Shown here: positions 53,457-62,808 of the stretch, piece after piece
How positions within the stretch are numbered: position 1 is the stretch's first letter
Layout: each line of letters begins with the position of its first letter
From: Thalassotalea_H sp040779345
GTDB lineage: Bacteria; Pseudomonadota; Gammaproteobacteria; Enterobacterales; Alteromonadaceae
DNA length: 64,000 bases
NCBI GenBank assembly: GCA_040779345.1
Contig: JBFONU010000013.1
Location: 58,114-122,113, forward strand
Reading direction: 5' to 3'
Position numbers and translations under genes: made by a program
Notes under the pieces: generated by a model
What the model was told of the DNA's origin: nothing
Seen by the model: only the letters and a program-made list of their open reading frames with translations
Databases searched by the model: none

Positions 53457-54049
53457 TGGACTTTAGCCTCCGAATAACGATACGTTTTTGCCTGTAATTT
53501 TAAGCTTAATTGCCCACTAACATTTTTATCGATATCAATATCAAAGTCATGCAGTGTTACAATTCTAGGTAAGCCAGCGATTTTACTCACAAAATTACCA
53601 AACTCATGATAAGTACCAATCACTTCTATATCAATAGGTAGCTCTATGTATATTTCTTGGGTAATTTCAGGCTGCCAATTCAATTTAACAAAATCAAGCC
53701 CACTGGTAGTACCGACAAAAGTAATGTCATCTAAAAGACCTGGTGTTTCATGACTTTCAGGTAAACTTTTTAGTTGTTTTGCAAACATTGTTTCCGCTTC
53801 AATCATTTGTTGTTTAAACAATTCTAAATTAGCAGCAACATGATACTTTGCTTGATACTGTTGTTTCAACGTTACTTCTTCAGCGACAACGGTTTCTAAT
53901 TGAGTGATTTTATCGCTAACAAACAAAAAGTAACCTAATCCCAACACCAGCACCGAGACAAATATCGCAGACACAGCTTTTGCTATCGGCGGCCACTGAC
54001 CTATATTATCTAATTCAAGGTTATCAAATTGTGAAAAATCTATATTCAC
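53453..54049 (-). CDS. pilO: PilO, pilus alignment protein
   Basis: The 198-residue bitopic protein has a membrane helix (about residues 25-47), a coiled coil (ITQLETVVAEEVTLKQQYQ) and a ferredoxin-like periplasmic domain (LDFVKLNWQPEITQEIYIEL, then YHEFGNFVSKIAGLPRIVTL). It pairs with PilN. It overlaps pilN and pilP by 4 bp. Confidence 0.95.
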   Translation of the reverse strand: MNIDFSQFDNLELDNIGQWPPIAKAVSAIFVSVLVLGLGYFLFVSDKITQLETVVAEEVTLKQQYQAKYHVAANLELFKQQMIEAETMFAKQLKSLPESHETPGLLDDITFVGTTSGLDFVKLNWQPEITQEIYIELPIDIEVIGTYHEFGNFVSKIAGLPRIVTLHDFDIDIDKNVSGQLSLKLQAKTYRYSEAKVQ

Positions 54050-54621
54050 TGGCTTTCTCCTTGCGTGCTATTGGCATCAACTAGCCCTTTTATACGTACA
54101 CGCATCTTAAAGTCGCTCAGTAGTTTACTTTGTGCATCGTTAGCGGTAATTGACTCTAACACAGCATCAGTAAAAAGGTCGGAGCTTTCAATTTTTCTTA
54201 TCATATTGGCAAGATGGTTATTTGATTCACTCTTACCAAATAATTGTAAACTACTCCCTTGCTTTTCCATTTTTGTGAGATAAATACCTGAAGGAACAAC
54301 CGAAGCAATTTCATTAAGCACTTGTGTACCGACGTTTCGGCTTCTTTGGAGCTGTTCCACCACTTGAGTACGCTTTTGCAATTCACTCTTTTTATCATTG
54401 AGTGTTTTAATTTGGCTTATACGAGCATCTAAGATTTTGATTTCATTTTTTAAATATTGGTTTCGTGTGTTTTGACCATCAATACGCATTTGATATATTT
54501 GAAGCACAATAAAAACAATAGCAAACGCTCCCAATGCCACAGCGGTCAGTAACGTAAAGAACTCGCGTTGTTTTGACTTTTCAGCCTCTTCTCGCCATGG
54601 TAATAAATTTATATGTGCCAT
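54046..54621 (-). CDS. pilN: PilN, pilus alignment protein
   Basis: The 191-residue protein starts with the conserved INLLPWREEAEKSKQREF, whose tip binds PilM. It has one membrane helix (about 26-45), a coiled coil and a periplasmic ferredoxin-like domain. It overlaps pilM by 13 bp and pilO by 4 bp. Confidence 0.96.
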   Translation of the reverse strand: MAHINLLPWREEAEKSKQREFFTLLTAVALGAFAIVFIVLQIYQMRIDGQNTRNQYLKNEIKILDARISQIKTLNDKKSELQKRTQVVEQLQRSRNVGTQVLNEIASVVPSGIYLTKMEKQGSSLQLFGKSESNNHLANMIRKIESSDLFTDAVLESITANDAQSKLLSDFKMRVRIKGLVDANSTQGESQ

Positions 54622-55688
54622 GAAGAAAAACTCCTTAACGCCAAACCTGCCGCAACCATGTATTGTGATGCGGTTTGATTGAGCTCTCGTTCATCAATTG
54701 CTGAAGATAATTTCATTTGAGCAAACGGATTGGCTATAACGGTGTGAATGCCTAGCTCTTCATTCAATAACTCATGAATGCCTTCAACTTGCGCGCAACC
54801 ACCTGAAATAATTAAATAATCAATTTTTTCTTTACCACTTGAAGTAAGAAACATTTGAATAGCACGTCTTATTTGCTGAACTAAAACGGTATGAAAAGGG
54901 GCTAATACTTCAAACGTGTAGTTAGGCGGTAAATCATTATGTACTTTAGCTTCTTCAGCTTCTTCAAAAGATTTATTGTAATAAGAAACAATTGAACGAG
55001 TATATTGTTCGCCACCAAACATTTGATCTCGACTATACAAGTGTTCACCCGCATGAGTGACCGAAAATAACGTCATCAGCGCGCCAATATCGACAATCGC
55101 CACCGTTTTTTCAACAGCATCATCAGGTAATAACGATAAAATCAAATCATAAGAACGACTTACAGCGTAGGATTCTACATCAACCACTTTAGTGTCAAAT
55201 CCACCAGCTTCTAGGGCTGATACTCTTGCTTCAACAGATTCTGTACGTGCAGCACTTAATAAAACATTAATCTTGGTTGGATCAGATTCATTGACATCTA
55301 ATGACTCGAAATCCAAACTAACCTCATCCAAAGGATAAGGAATTAAACTATCTGCTTCAATTTCTATCTGACTGGCAAGCTCTTGTTCATTTAAAGAAAC
55401 ATCCATATAAATGACTTTAGTGATAACTGTTTGTCCAGAAACAGCTGTTGCGGCATCAGTTGCTGACTTTGTTATTTTACTGCGCAACTTAGCGATGACT
55501 TTCCCTACGGCTTCAATATCTTGAATTTCTCGATCGATGATCGCGCCCCTAGGCATAACTTCTGTGGCAATAGCCTCTAATATATATCCTTCATTGCCGC
55601 GATTGAGTAAAACCGCTTTTGCAGAATGCGATCCAATATCGATTCCGACAACCAGTGATGTTTTCTTTTTGAAGAGATTTTTCAGCAT
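54609..55688 (-). CDS. pilM: PilM, actin-like pilus assembly ATPase
   Basis: The 359-residue protein has an actin/FtsA-like fold, with VVGIDIGSHSAKAVLL as phosphate-1 loop, IVDIGALMTLFSV as phosphate-2 loop and ISGGCAQVEGIHELL as the adenosine motif. It forms the cytoplasmic ring that binds PilN. It is the first gene of pilMNOPQ and is divergent from mrcA, the classic gammaproteobacterial arrangement. Confidence 0.96.
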   Translation of the reverse strand: MLKNLFKKKTSLVVGIDIGSHSAKAVLLNRGNEGYILEAIATEVMPRGAIIDREIQDIEAVGKVIAKLRSKITKSATDAATAVSGQTVITKVIYMDVSLNEQELASQIEIEADSLIPYPLDEVSLDFESLDVNESDPTKINVLLSAARTESVEARVSALEAGGFDTKVVDVESYAVSRSYDLILSLLPDDAVEKTVAIVDIGALMTLFSVTHAGEHLYSRDQMFGGEQYTRSIVSYYNKSFEEAEEAKVHNDLPPNYTFEVLAPFHTVLVQQIRRAIQMFLTSSGKEKIDYLIISGGCAQVEGIHELLNEELGIHTVIANPFAQMKLSSAIDERELNQTASQYMVAAGLALRSFSSWHI

Positions 55689-55818
55689 AACTTCCTACTA
55701 AATCATTTTATTATAATAATATAGGTATATTTTCCATATAAATACATTTATTACATGCTTTTAAAGGATATACTAGTCGTTATCAATATTTTTTCTACCT
55801 TTAATTGAGCATTTAATT

Positions 55819-58377
55819 TTGTTTTCTTTCAAAAAAGTCCTAAAAATCGGCTTATTTTTCTGCCTCTTCGGCCTGTTATCTCTTTTTGCTGTCTACCTTT
55901 CTTTGCGTAGCGAACTCCCCAGTGTTGACTCATTAAAAGATGTGCAATGGCAAACACCGATGAAAATTTATAGCGCTGATGGTCAATTAATGAATCAATT
56001 TGGCGAGAAGAAAAGGATACCTTTATCCCTAGAAGATATGCCAAAACAATTAATTAATGCGATTTTAGCTACAGAAGATGATCGTTTTTATCTGCATTTT
56101 GGTGTTGACCCAATTGGAATGACTAGAGCCGTTATTGGACAATTAACAGGCAACAATAAAGGTGGTGCTAGTACGATTACGATGCAAGTAGCTCGTAATT
56201 TCTTTTTAACTCGAGAACAAACCTATATTAGAAAAATTAGAGAAATTTTTACTGCGTTTCATATTGAATACTTGCTCACAAAAGACGAAATACTTGCGTT
56301 GTACATGAACAAAATTTCATTAGGCCATCGCTCTTTTGGTTTTGGTGCTGCTGCACAGGTTTATTACAATAAAAATGTGAAAGAATTAACCCTTGCTCAA
56401 ATAGCCGTCCTCGCGGGTTTACCAAAAGCCCCGTCAACATTGAACCCTATTAGTCGGCCAGACAGAGCAAGAGCAAGGCGTGCCATAGTTCTACAACGTA
56501 TGCTAGTGACCGATTACATTACGCGAGATGAATTTGAACAAGCAATTAATGCTCCAATAACGGCGAAAAAACATGGCGCTGAAATTGAGTTGAGTGCCCC
56601 ATACGCCGCAGAAATGGCGCATCAAGAAATGATTGAACGCTTTGGTAAAGATCAAGCTTATACTGGCGGATATAAAGTTTTTACAACGGTCACAGCTAAG
56701 CTACAAAAAGCAGCCGAGCATTCAGTGATCACTAACTTACTTGCCTATGATTTACGCCATGGTTACAGAGGAGCCATTAAGACATTGCGTTCCCAGCAAT
56801 TAGAAGAAGGTGAAAATTCTCTCTCGGAAACAGATCCGCTTAGCGCCGTTGAAATCAATGCTGCATTAAAAAACATTGAAAGTTACCCTCCTCTGATCCC
56901 CGCGGTAGTAACAAAAGTCAATGAGCAATCGATCGAAATTAGCTTACAAAATAATGAAGTCGTTGAAATTGATTGGTCAGGTTTGTCTTGGGCAAGAGAA
57001 TATATCAATGACGATAAACAGGGTGATGCCCCAACTTCTGCTCATGAAATAGTGAGCTACACAGATATCATATATGTCACAGAAAACAATGGCCAATACT
57101 CATTAAGTCAATTACCTTTGGCAAGTTCAGCTTTAGTGTCACTATCACCTGATAATGGAGCAATTAAAGCCGTTATTGGTGGGTTTAGCTATAAGCAGTC
57201 ACAATTTAACCGAGCGACACAAGCCAAACGTCAAGTAGGCTCAAACATAAAACCTTTTGTGTACTCTGCGGCATTAGAAAATGACTTTACCTTAGCAACC
57301 CTAGTTAATGACGCCCCTATCAATGAATGGGATAAAAGTAGCGGCGTTGTTTGGCGACCTAAAAATTCACCACCAACCTATGCAGGTGAAGTTAGGGTTA
57401 AAAGAGCGCTTGCTGAGTCAAAAAACGTTGTTGCGGTGAGACTTTTAAGAGAAGTGGGATTAGACAATATTATCCCGCATTTAGCCTCTTTTGGTTTCGC
57501 TCCTGATGAATTGCCTCGTAATGAATCACTTGCCTTAGGCTCAGCGTCACTTACGCCTTTAGAAGTGGCAACAGGTTTTGCTACCTTTGCCAATGGCGGA
57601 TTTTTAATTTCGCCTTATATTATTGAACGTATCGAAGACTCATTTGGTCAAGTTGTTTACCAAGCAAATCCAACTATTGCTTGTGATGATTGTAGTGAAT
57701 TTGACAACAATAGCGCATTAACCGCTGACATTACTCCCCATTCAATCAGCTCTCCTGAAAGCTTACTTCCTGAACAAGAGAGTATTTCCAAGGAACACCC
57801 TTTAATAAAGGCGCAACGTGCAATTTCACCTCAAAATGCCTTTTTAGTGACTCAAGCATTGAATGAAGCCATTTGGGGAGCCGATTGGTCATTTAAGCCT
57901 GGTTGGCAAGGCACAGGGTTTAGAGGAAGAGAATTAAAGCGGCGGGATATTGCAGGCAAAACCGGTACAACCAACGAAGCAAAAGATGCTTGGTTTTCAG
58001 GTTTTAGCCGTAGAATAGTCACCACCTCATGGATTGGTTTTGATGATGCTTCACGTAATTTAGGTAGTTCGTTATACAATAAAAACCTCGATAAAAACCA
58101 AATAATGGGCAAAGAATTTGGCGCCAAGTCTGCACAACCCGCGTGGATTTCATTTATGAAAGTCGCTCTTGAAGATTTACCGCCAGAGCCTTTTGTTCAG
58201 CCTGAAAATATAATTTCGGTTCGTATTGATAAAAAAACAGGTAAGTTAACCAAACGTACGGATAAAAGCAGTATTTTCGAATATTTTGAGTTAGGTAGTG
58301 CGCCAACCGAATATGTCACCACAGACAATAGTGCTGACATATTTGATAGCCAAAGCCAACAAGACGAAATTTTTTGA
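55819..58377 (+). CDS. mrcA: PBP1A-type bifunctional peptidoglycan synthase
   Basis: The 852-residue protein starts at a TTG (no good ATG nearby). It has a membrane anchor (about residues 8-28), a GT51 glycosyltransferase domain (ATEDDRFYLHFG, then GGASTITMQVARNFF), an OB/ODD insert, and a transpeptidase domain with Ser-x-x-Lys in GSNIKPFVYSAAL, SxN in SKNVVAVR and KTGT in GKTGTTNEAKDAW. It polymerises and cross-links peptidoglycan. It is divergent from pilM. Confidence 0.96.
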   Translation: MFSFKKVLKIGLFFCLFGLLSLFAVYLSLRSELPSVDSLKDVQWQTPMKIYSADGQLMNQFGEKKRIPLSLEDMPKQLINAILATEDDRFYLHFGVDPIGMTRAVIGQLTGNNKGGASTITMQVARNFFLTREQTYIRKIREIFTAFHIEYLLTKDEILALYMNKISLGHRSFGFGAAAQVYYNKNVKELTLAQIAVLAGLPKAPSTLNPISRPDRARARRAIVLQRMLVTDYITRDEFEQAINAPITAKKHGAEIELSAPYAAEMAHQEMIERFGKDQAYTGGYKVFTTVTAKLQKAAEHSVITNLLAYDLRHGYRGAIKTLRSQQLEEGENSLSETDPLSAVEINAALKNIESYPPLIPAVVTKVNEQSIEISLQNNEVVEIDWSGLSWAREYINDDKQGDAPTSAHEIVSYTDIIYVTENNGQYSLSQLPLASSALVSLSPDNGAIKAVIGGFSYKQSQFNRATQAKRQVGSNIKPFVYSAALENDFTLATLVNDAPINEWDKSSGVVWRPKNSPPTYAGEVRVKRALAESKNVVAVRLLREVGLDNIIPHLASFGFAPDELPRNESLALGSASLTPLEVATGFATFANGGFLISPYIIERIEDSFGQVVYQANPTIACDDCSEFDNNSALTADITPHSISSPESLLPEQESISKEHPLIKAQRAISPQNAFLVTQALNEAIWGADWSFKPGWQGTGFRGRELKRRDIAGKTGTTNEAKDAWFSGFSRRIVTTSWIGFDDASRNLGSSLYNKNLDKNQIMGKEFGAKSAQPAWISFMKVALEDLPPEPFVQPENIISVRIDKKTGKLTKRTDKSSIFEYFELGSAPTEYVTTDNSADIFDSQSQQDEIF

Positions 58378-58728
58378 TAAATACCTAAACCCAGTTTGTA
58401 GAAAACTTCTTTCGTTTCGAATGATATCAGTGATAAATAAATGGCAAGCATGACGAAAATGTCATTTATTTTGGGTTTAATCCTACATTTTGTTCAAACA
58501 CCACGTATCTCGTTAGCTTTATTTTTCTTAGCTTTGCTTAAAGAAAGTTAAAAAATAACGGCTATAGAGCATCGTCAAACTCACTATAAATGAAAGCTAT
58601 AGTGAAAACTTTCAAAACGAAACAAATTTTTCTTTCGTTTTGCCTCAAGATCACCTAAAATTGCGCCCTCAACATTGTCTTAAACTTAAAAATTTATAAT
58701 ATCGTCATACTTTAGGAGCTTATTTGCT
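58378..58728. promoter_or_regulatory. pckA upstream region with two perfect inverted repeats
   Basis: The 351-bp region has TCACTATA (58581-58588) paired with TATAGTGA (58598-58605), and CAAAACGAAA (58613-58622) paired with TTTCGTTTTG (58633-58642). They may be operators or leader hairpins for pckA. An AAATG-type stem (AATAAATG/CATTTATT, 58436-58470) followed by TT could terminate mrcA. No small gene is evident. Confidence 0.5.
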
Positions 58729-60339
58729 ATGACTGTTTTGCCAAAAACTATCGATTTATCTCAATACGGCATCAATAACGTGACAGAGGTTGTCTATAAC
58801 CCGTCATATGATTTGTTATTTGCAGAGGAAACTAAATCTGATCTTGAGGGCTTTGACAAAGGTGTCGTCACAGAACTTGGCGCGGTCAATGTTGATACCG
58901 GTATTTTTACTGGTCGTTCTCCTAAAGATAAATATATTGTCCGTGACGATACTTCACGCGATACCGTGTGGTGGTCTGATCAAGGTAAAAATGATAACAA
59001 GCCAATGACACAAGAAACTTGGGATCACTTAAAATCATTAGTGACGACTCAACTTTCAGAACAACGCTTGTTTGTTGTTGATACTTTTTGTGGCGCAAAT
59101 GACGATACCCGTTTAAAAGTACGTTTCATTACTCAAGTTGCTTGGCAAGCTCACTTTGTTAAAAACATGTTTATTCGCCCTTCAGATGAAGAGCTAAAAG
59201 ATTACGAACCTGATTTCGTTGTGATGAACGGTGCAAAAACCACCAACGATAAATGGCAAGAACAAGGGTTAAATTCAGAGAACTTTGTTGCGTTTAACCT
59301 AACTGAAAAAATACAATTAATCGGCGGTACTTGGTACGGCGGAGAAATGAAAAAAGGTATGTTCTCAATGATGAACTATTACCTACCTCTTCAAGGTATC
59401 GCGTCAATGCACTGTAGCGCTAACGTTGGTGAAGATGGCGATACCGCTATTTTCTTCGGCTTATCAGGCACAGGAAAAACAACATTATCAACCGATCCAA
59501 AACGTCAACTTATTGGTGATGATGAACATGGGTGGGATGATAACGGCGTATTTAATTTTGAAGGTGGTTGTTATGCTAAAACCATCAACTTAAGCAAAGA
59601 GAATGAACCTGATATTTACAAAGCAATACGTCGTGACGCCTTATTAGAAAACGTCACAGTTGACGCTAATGGTAAAGTAGATTTTGACGATAACTCAAAA
59701 ACAGAAAACACTCGTGTATCTTACCCAATTCACCACATCGATAATATTGTTAAGCCAATTTCTCGTGCCGGTCATGCTAAAAAAGTGATCTTCTTAACGG
59801 CTGATGCTTTCGGTGTATTACCTCCTGTAGCTAAACTAACACCAGAACAAACTGAGTATTACTTCTTATCAGGATTTACTGCTAAATTAGCTGGTACAGA
59901 GCGTGGTATTACTGAGCCAACACCAACATTTTCAAGCTGTTTCGGTGCCGCTTTCTTAAGCTTGCACCCAACACAGTATGCAGAAGTTCTACGTAAACGT
60001 ATGCAAGCCGTTGGCGCAGAAGCATATTTAGTTAACACTGGTTGGAATGGCACAGGAAAACGTATTTCAATTAAAGATACCCGCGCTATTATTGACTCAA
60101 TTTTAGATGATTCGATAGACAGTGCCGATACACGTACTTTACCGCTTTTCAATTTAAGTGTACCAACGGCATTACCAGGGGTGAATACTGATATTCTTGA
60201 TCCAAGAGATACCTATGAAGATGCTGCACAATGGCAAACTAAAGCGCAAGATTTAGCGTCACGCTTTGTTAATAATTTTAATAAATTTACCGATACTGAA
60301 AACGGTAAAGCACTGGTTAAAGCAGGTCCAACTCTTTAA
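58729..60339 (+). CDS. pckA: Phosphoenolpyruvate carboxykinase (ATP)
   Basis: The 536-residue protein has TGRSPKDKYIVRD for the oxaloacetate site, the kinase-1a P-loop GLSGTGKTTLS, kinase-2 GDDEHGWDD and the late GWNGTGKRISIKDTRAII motif. It makes phosphoenolpyruvate from oxaloacetate for gluconeogenesis. A TAGGAGC ribosome site precedes the ATG. It stands alone on its transcript. Confidence 0.98.
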   Translation: MTVLPKTIDLSQYGINNVTEVVYNPSYDLLFAEETKSDLEGFDKGVVTELGAVNVDTGIFTGRSPKDKYIVRDDTSRDTVWWSDQGKNDNKPMTQETWDHLKSLVTTQLSEQRLFVVDTFCGANDDTRLKVRFITQVAWQAHFVKNMFIRPSDEELKDYEPDFVVMNGAKTTNDKWQEQGLNSENFVAFNLTEKIQLIGGTWYGGEMKKGMFSMMNYYLPLQGIASMHCSANVGEDGDTAIFFGLSGTGKTTLSTDPKRQLIGDDEHGWDDNGVFNFEGGCYAKTINLSKENEPDIYKAIRRDALLENVTVDANGKVDFDDNSKTENTRVSYPIHHIDNIVKPISRAGHAKKVIFLTADAFGVLPPVAKLTPEQTEYYFLSGFTAKLAGTERGITEPTPTFSSCFGAAFLSLHPTQYAEVLRKRMQAVGAEAYLVNTGWNGTGKRISIKDTRAIIDSILDDSIDSADTRTLPLFNLSVPTALPGVNTDILDPRDTYEDAAQWQTKAQDLASRFVNNFNKFTDTENGKALVKAGPTL

Positions 60340-60396
60340 CTTTACATTGCGGTCAACACTCGTTGGCCGCAAACATAATATGATCAAAAAAATAAC

Positions 60397-60460
60397 GTTC
60401 ATTGTGAACATACACCCTCTTTCACATCCATGTGATCGCGATATAGCGTTCATCCTGAAC
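60397..60460. repeat. Three short inverted repeats in the pckA 3-prime region
   Basis: GTTCATTGTGAAC (60397-60409) and GTTCATCCTGAAC (60448-60460) are the same 5-bp arms with different 3-nt centres, 51 bp apart. Between them lies TCACATCCATGTGA (60422-60435). They sit between the pckA stop and the terminator. Function unknown. Confidence 0.55.
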
Positions 60461-60462
60461 AT

Positions 60463-60498
60463 AAAGCCCGAATAACTTCGGTTATTTGGGCTTTATTA
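60463..60498. terminator. Bidirectional terminator between pckA and the small secreted protein gene
   Basis: AAAGCCCGAATAAC and GTTATTTGGGCTTT pair over a TTCG tetraloop (60463-60494), with T/A runs on both sides. This is a textbook intrinsic terminator serving two convergent genes. Confidence 0.9.
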
Positions 60499-60520
60499 TC
60501 ACAAAAATCATCAATACTCT

Positions 60521-60904
60521 TTAGTAAACTGTCCAGTAGCGTACAGCAACATTACCTTCATTATGCAACATAGACATTTTATTATAATAAATATCTATCG
60601 TGAGCTCGGCGTAATCATGAACATAACTCATATGATTAGTTGGCCCTTTAAAAATGCACTGGTAGCTTGATTTTTTATAAAGTTCACTGGTTGGTTCAAC
60701 ATAATAGTAAATCATATTTTCTTTACAATTATCTAATTGGTAATTCATTGCAGTAAGTGAGTTTTTTACTTGGCGAGTTTTCATAGCATAATCAAAAATT
60801 TCTTGGCTCGTTTGATAACCTGCTTGTATATTTACCTGGGATAAATCTTCAGCATTGCTCGAAGTAGTTAAAATAAGTCCGGCAACTAACATACGTGTTT
60901 TCAT
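60521..60904 (-). CDS. Small exported hypothetical protein
   Basis: The 127-residue protein has a signal peptide (MKTRMLVAGLILTTSSNA). The mature part of about 109 residues has two cysteines (DNCKENMIYYY and YQCIFKG), which could form a disulfide. I recognise no family. A good ribosome site (AGGAGAG) precedes the ATG. It is a single gene between pckA and the integron. Confidence 0.7.
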   Translation of the reverse strand: MKTRMLVAGLILTTSSNAEDLSQVNIQAGYQTSQEIFDYAMKTRQVKNSLTAMNYQLDNCKENMIYYYVEPTSELYKKSSYQCIFKGPTNHMSYVHDYAELTIDIYYNKMSMLHNEGNVAVRYWTVY

Positions 60905-61520
60905 CTTTCTCTCCTTTTTAAAATTAAGCGATCAATAAGCTAAGTTATGCAATTAAACTTGGCTTAACTCGCGAGTGAATTTAACGAGCTAAGATGAAGG
61001 TTTTGAGAAGGGATTATGAAAGAAATAATATTTAATCAAACAACAACGAAGGAACTATAAAAATTACTATCTATAAGTAAAAAGGTAATAATTGGGCTAT
61101 AAAACGATTTCCATCTAAACTTTTTGGAATAAAAAAGTATAGTAGTTCATATTTTATCTGACACTTTTCAAATTAATCGTACAGTTGATTAGATCAGCAA
61201 AGATACGAAAGCGGACGTTCCCCATAGATTGAAATATATGCTTTTGTAGTAAAGGTTTTGTCATTAAATCATTCAGGTCGAATGAGAACAAAGCCACCAT
61301 TGCAGTCATTGAGGTTTTAAATTAAAGCTACAAACCTTCTGATAAAGCTGCACTACAGAAAATCATAAAGTCATTCCTATTTTTCAACGTGAAGTTTAAA
61401 AGTTAATATTTAAGCTTGATTGAAATTACCGAAAGCGGACATTCAATTCACATGATTTTTTAGACTAAACATTTATTAGTTCTATGGCGCTCTGGGGCAC
61501 TTAGTGCCATAGCTTCAAAT
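60905..61520. other. 616-bp gene-free stretch at the integron boundary
   Basis: I see no ORF or remnant of one. The stretch contains two copies of a short motif, CGAAAGCGGACGTTC (61206-61220) and CGAAAGCGGACATTC (61430-61444). A hairpin GGCAC/GTGCC (61496-61508) nested in CTATGGC/GCCATAG (61482-61512) lies just past the intI stop and may terminate it. Confidence 0.5.
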
Positions 61521-62483
61521 TTAGTTCCTATCAATTGGACTCATCGTTCCTGATGAGTGTTGCCCTATGACATGTGTATATATTTGAGTTGTTCTTAAAT
61601 CATTATGTCCTAATAATTCTTGTACGGTTCTGATATCTGAGCCATTAAGTAACAATTGTGTAGCAAAGCTATGACGAAACGTATGTGCTGTTATATGTTT
61701 GTTTATCCCACTTGAACGTACTGCTTTTCTTAACACTTTTGTAAGTGCGGTCCAATGAAGATGATGACGACAAAAATATCCATCTACAGGGTGCTGGCAA
61801 CGATTGCGTGAAGGGAATACGTACTGCCACTTTAACTCTGTAATTGCATAGGGATATTTACGGGCGAGTCCTGCCGGTAGGCTTGCTTTACCTTCGCCTT
61901 CAGCCAAGTCTTTTTGGTGAATACCTTCTACTTTAGTGACTTGTGTTTTTAATAATGGTGTAAGTGATTTAGGTAGCATTGTTATTCTATCCTTCCCACC
62001 TTTACCTCGAAAGACAAAAATAGAATTTGATTCAAAATCAATGTCTTTTATCCTGAGTCTGAGTAATTCTGCTTTTCTTAATCCGCACCCATATAAAATA
62101 GAGAACATGAGTTTATAAGGAGGTTTCAATAAATTAATAATTGACATAGCTTCGTCATTTGATAAAACAACAGGTACTCTTTTGGGGGCTTTGGCTCTTA
62201 CTGTGTCGTCGAGTAAAGTTAACTCGCGTGCGAAAATATGTTTATACATAAAAACAATGGAGCAAAGTGCTAAATTTTGAGTTGAAGCAGTGACTTCTCT
62301 TTGTACTGCTAAGTATGAAAGAAATTGACTTACCTCTTGCTCTCCCATTTCTTCTGGATGACGCTTGTTATGATAAAGAATGAATCTTTTTACCCATGTA
62401 AGGTAGGCTTTTTCAGTTTGAATACTGTAATGCTTTGTTCTTAATACATAACGAATACTTTCTAAGAAAGGTGATGTAGACAT
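61521..62483 (-). CDS. intI: Integron integrase (IntI-type tyrosine recombinase)
   Basis: The 320-residue protein has an N-terminal SAM-like arm-binding domain (residues 5-95) and a catalytic domain with Arg136 (GCGLRKAELLRL), His267 and Arg270 (AHTFRHSFATQL), His293 (LGHNDLRTTQ) and the nucleophile Tyr302 (IYTH). Between Arg136 and His267 lies the integron-specific insert with EGEGKASLPAGLARKYP, which marks IntI and separates it from XerC/D and phage integrases. It recombines attC against attI. The gene is oriented away from the cassettes, as in all integrons. All catalytic residues are intact. Confidence 0.96.
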   Translation of the reverse strand: MSTSPFLESIRYVLRTKHYSIQTEKAYLTWVKRFILYHNKRHPEEMGEQEVSQFLSYLAVQREVTASTQNLALCSIVFMYKHIFARELTLLDDTVRAKAPKRVPVVLSNDEAMSIINLLKPPYKLMFSILYGCGLRKAELLRLRIKDIDFESNSIFVFRGKGGKDRITMLPKSLTPLLKTQVTKVEGIHQKDLAEGEGKASLPAGLARKYPYAITELKWQYVFPSRNRCQHPVDGYFCRHHLHWTALTKVLRKAVRSSGINKHITAHTFRHSFATQLLLNGSDIRTVQELLGHNDLRTTQIYTHVIGQHSSGTMSPIDRN

Positions 62484-62500
62484 AACGAATAAATCGATAA

Positions 62501-62516
62501 CTGTATTTATATACAG
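62501..62516. promoter_or_regulatory. LexA (SOS) box in front of intI
   Basis: CTGTATTTATATACAG matches the enterobacterial/vibrio LexA consensus CTG-N10-CAG with an A/T-rich centre almost perfectly. It lies 17 bp upstream of the intI ATG, over the expected promoter. SOS control of intI is established for Vibrio cholerae and class 1 integrons, so cassette shuffling here is probably induced by DNA damage. Confidence 0.92.
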
Positions 62517-62560
62517 CTATAATTCAAATTAGAAAATATGCAAAATTATTTTAAGGAGCG

Positions 62561-62586
62561 GTATTACTGAGAAGTCTCAGTAATAC
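62561..62586. repeat. Perfect 12-bp inverted repeat in the intI-attI region
   Basis: GTATTACTGAGA and TCTCAGTAATAC flank a 2-bp centre. Related half-copies (TTAGTGAGACTTCATAG near 62659 and TTACTGAGACGTCTACAT near 62775) lie about 100 and 200 bp on. It could be a regulator site or extra integrase-binding sites. Its CTG-N8-CAG spacing does not fit LexA. Confidence 0.75.
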
Positions 62587-62710
62587 GCAGTGATATTCAT
62601 GTGGGTAGTGTTAACTACCTGATAATAAAAGAGTAAAAAGCAACTAGAGATTCTGTAATTAGTGAGACTTCATAGTAATTACGTTAATTATTTGTAGTTA
62701 TGGATTTAAC

Positions 62711-62738
62711 TTGAATTTAACAGATTGAATTTTATGTA
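62711..62738 (+). promoter_or_regulatory. Candidate cassette promoter (Pc-like)
   Basis: TTGAAT, a 16-bp spacer and TATGTA point towards the cassette array from within the attI region. The match to sigma-70 is only fair. A promoter here is expected from integron biology but not proven. Confidence 0.3.
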
Positions 62739-62739
62739 T

Positions 62740-62808
62740 TTTCTAGTAACTTATTAAATATTGAAGTGGGCGTTATTACTGAGACGTCTACATAATAAGC
62801 TGTTATGT
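62740..62808. other. attI region, crossover at 62802/62803
   Basis: The first cassette begins at GTTATGT (62802-62808), the same core that starts the next cassette after 63109. So the boundary G^TTATGT at 62802/62803 is the attI crossover. Just before it, GCGTTATTA (62770-62778) looks like a second, degenerate core. The exact outer limit of attI cannot be set from one sequence. Confidence 0.75.

Noticed and set aside
61206..61444. Repeated CGAAAGCGGACRTTC motif as a transposon end or attachment site
   Set aside because: Only two 15-bp copies in the same orientation, no inverted partner, no transposase and no target duplication.
60905..61520. Decayed gene next to the integron
   Set aside because: No frame gives recognisable protein segments, even allowing frameshifts, by eye.
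62561..62586. Palindrome near attI as a second LexA box
   Set aside because: It reads CTG-N8-CAG, two bases too short for the CTG-N10-CAG LexA spacing, and its centre is not A/T-rich.
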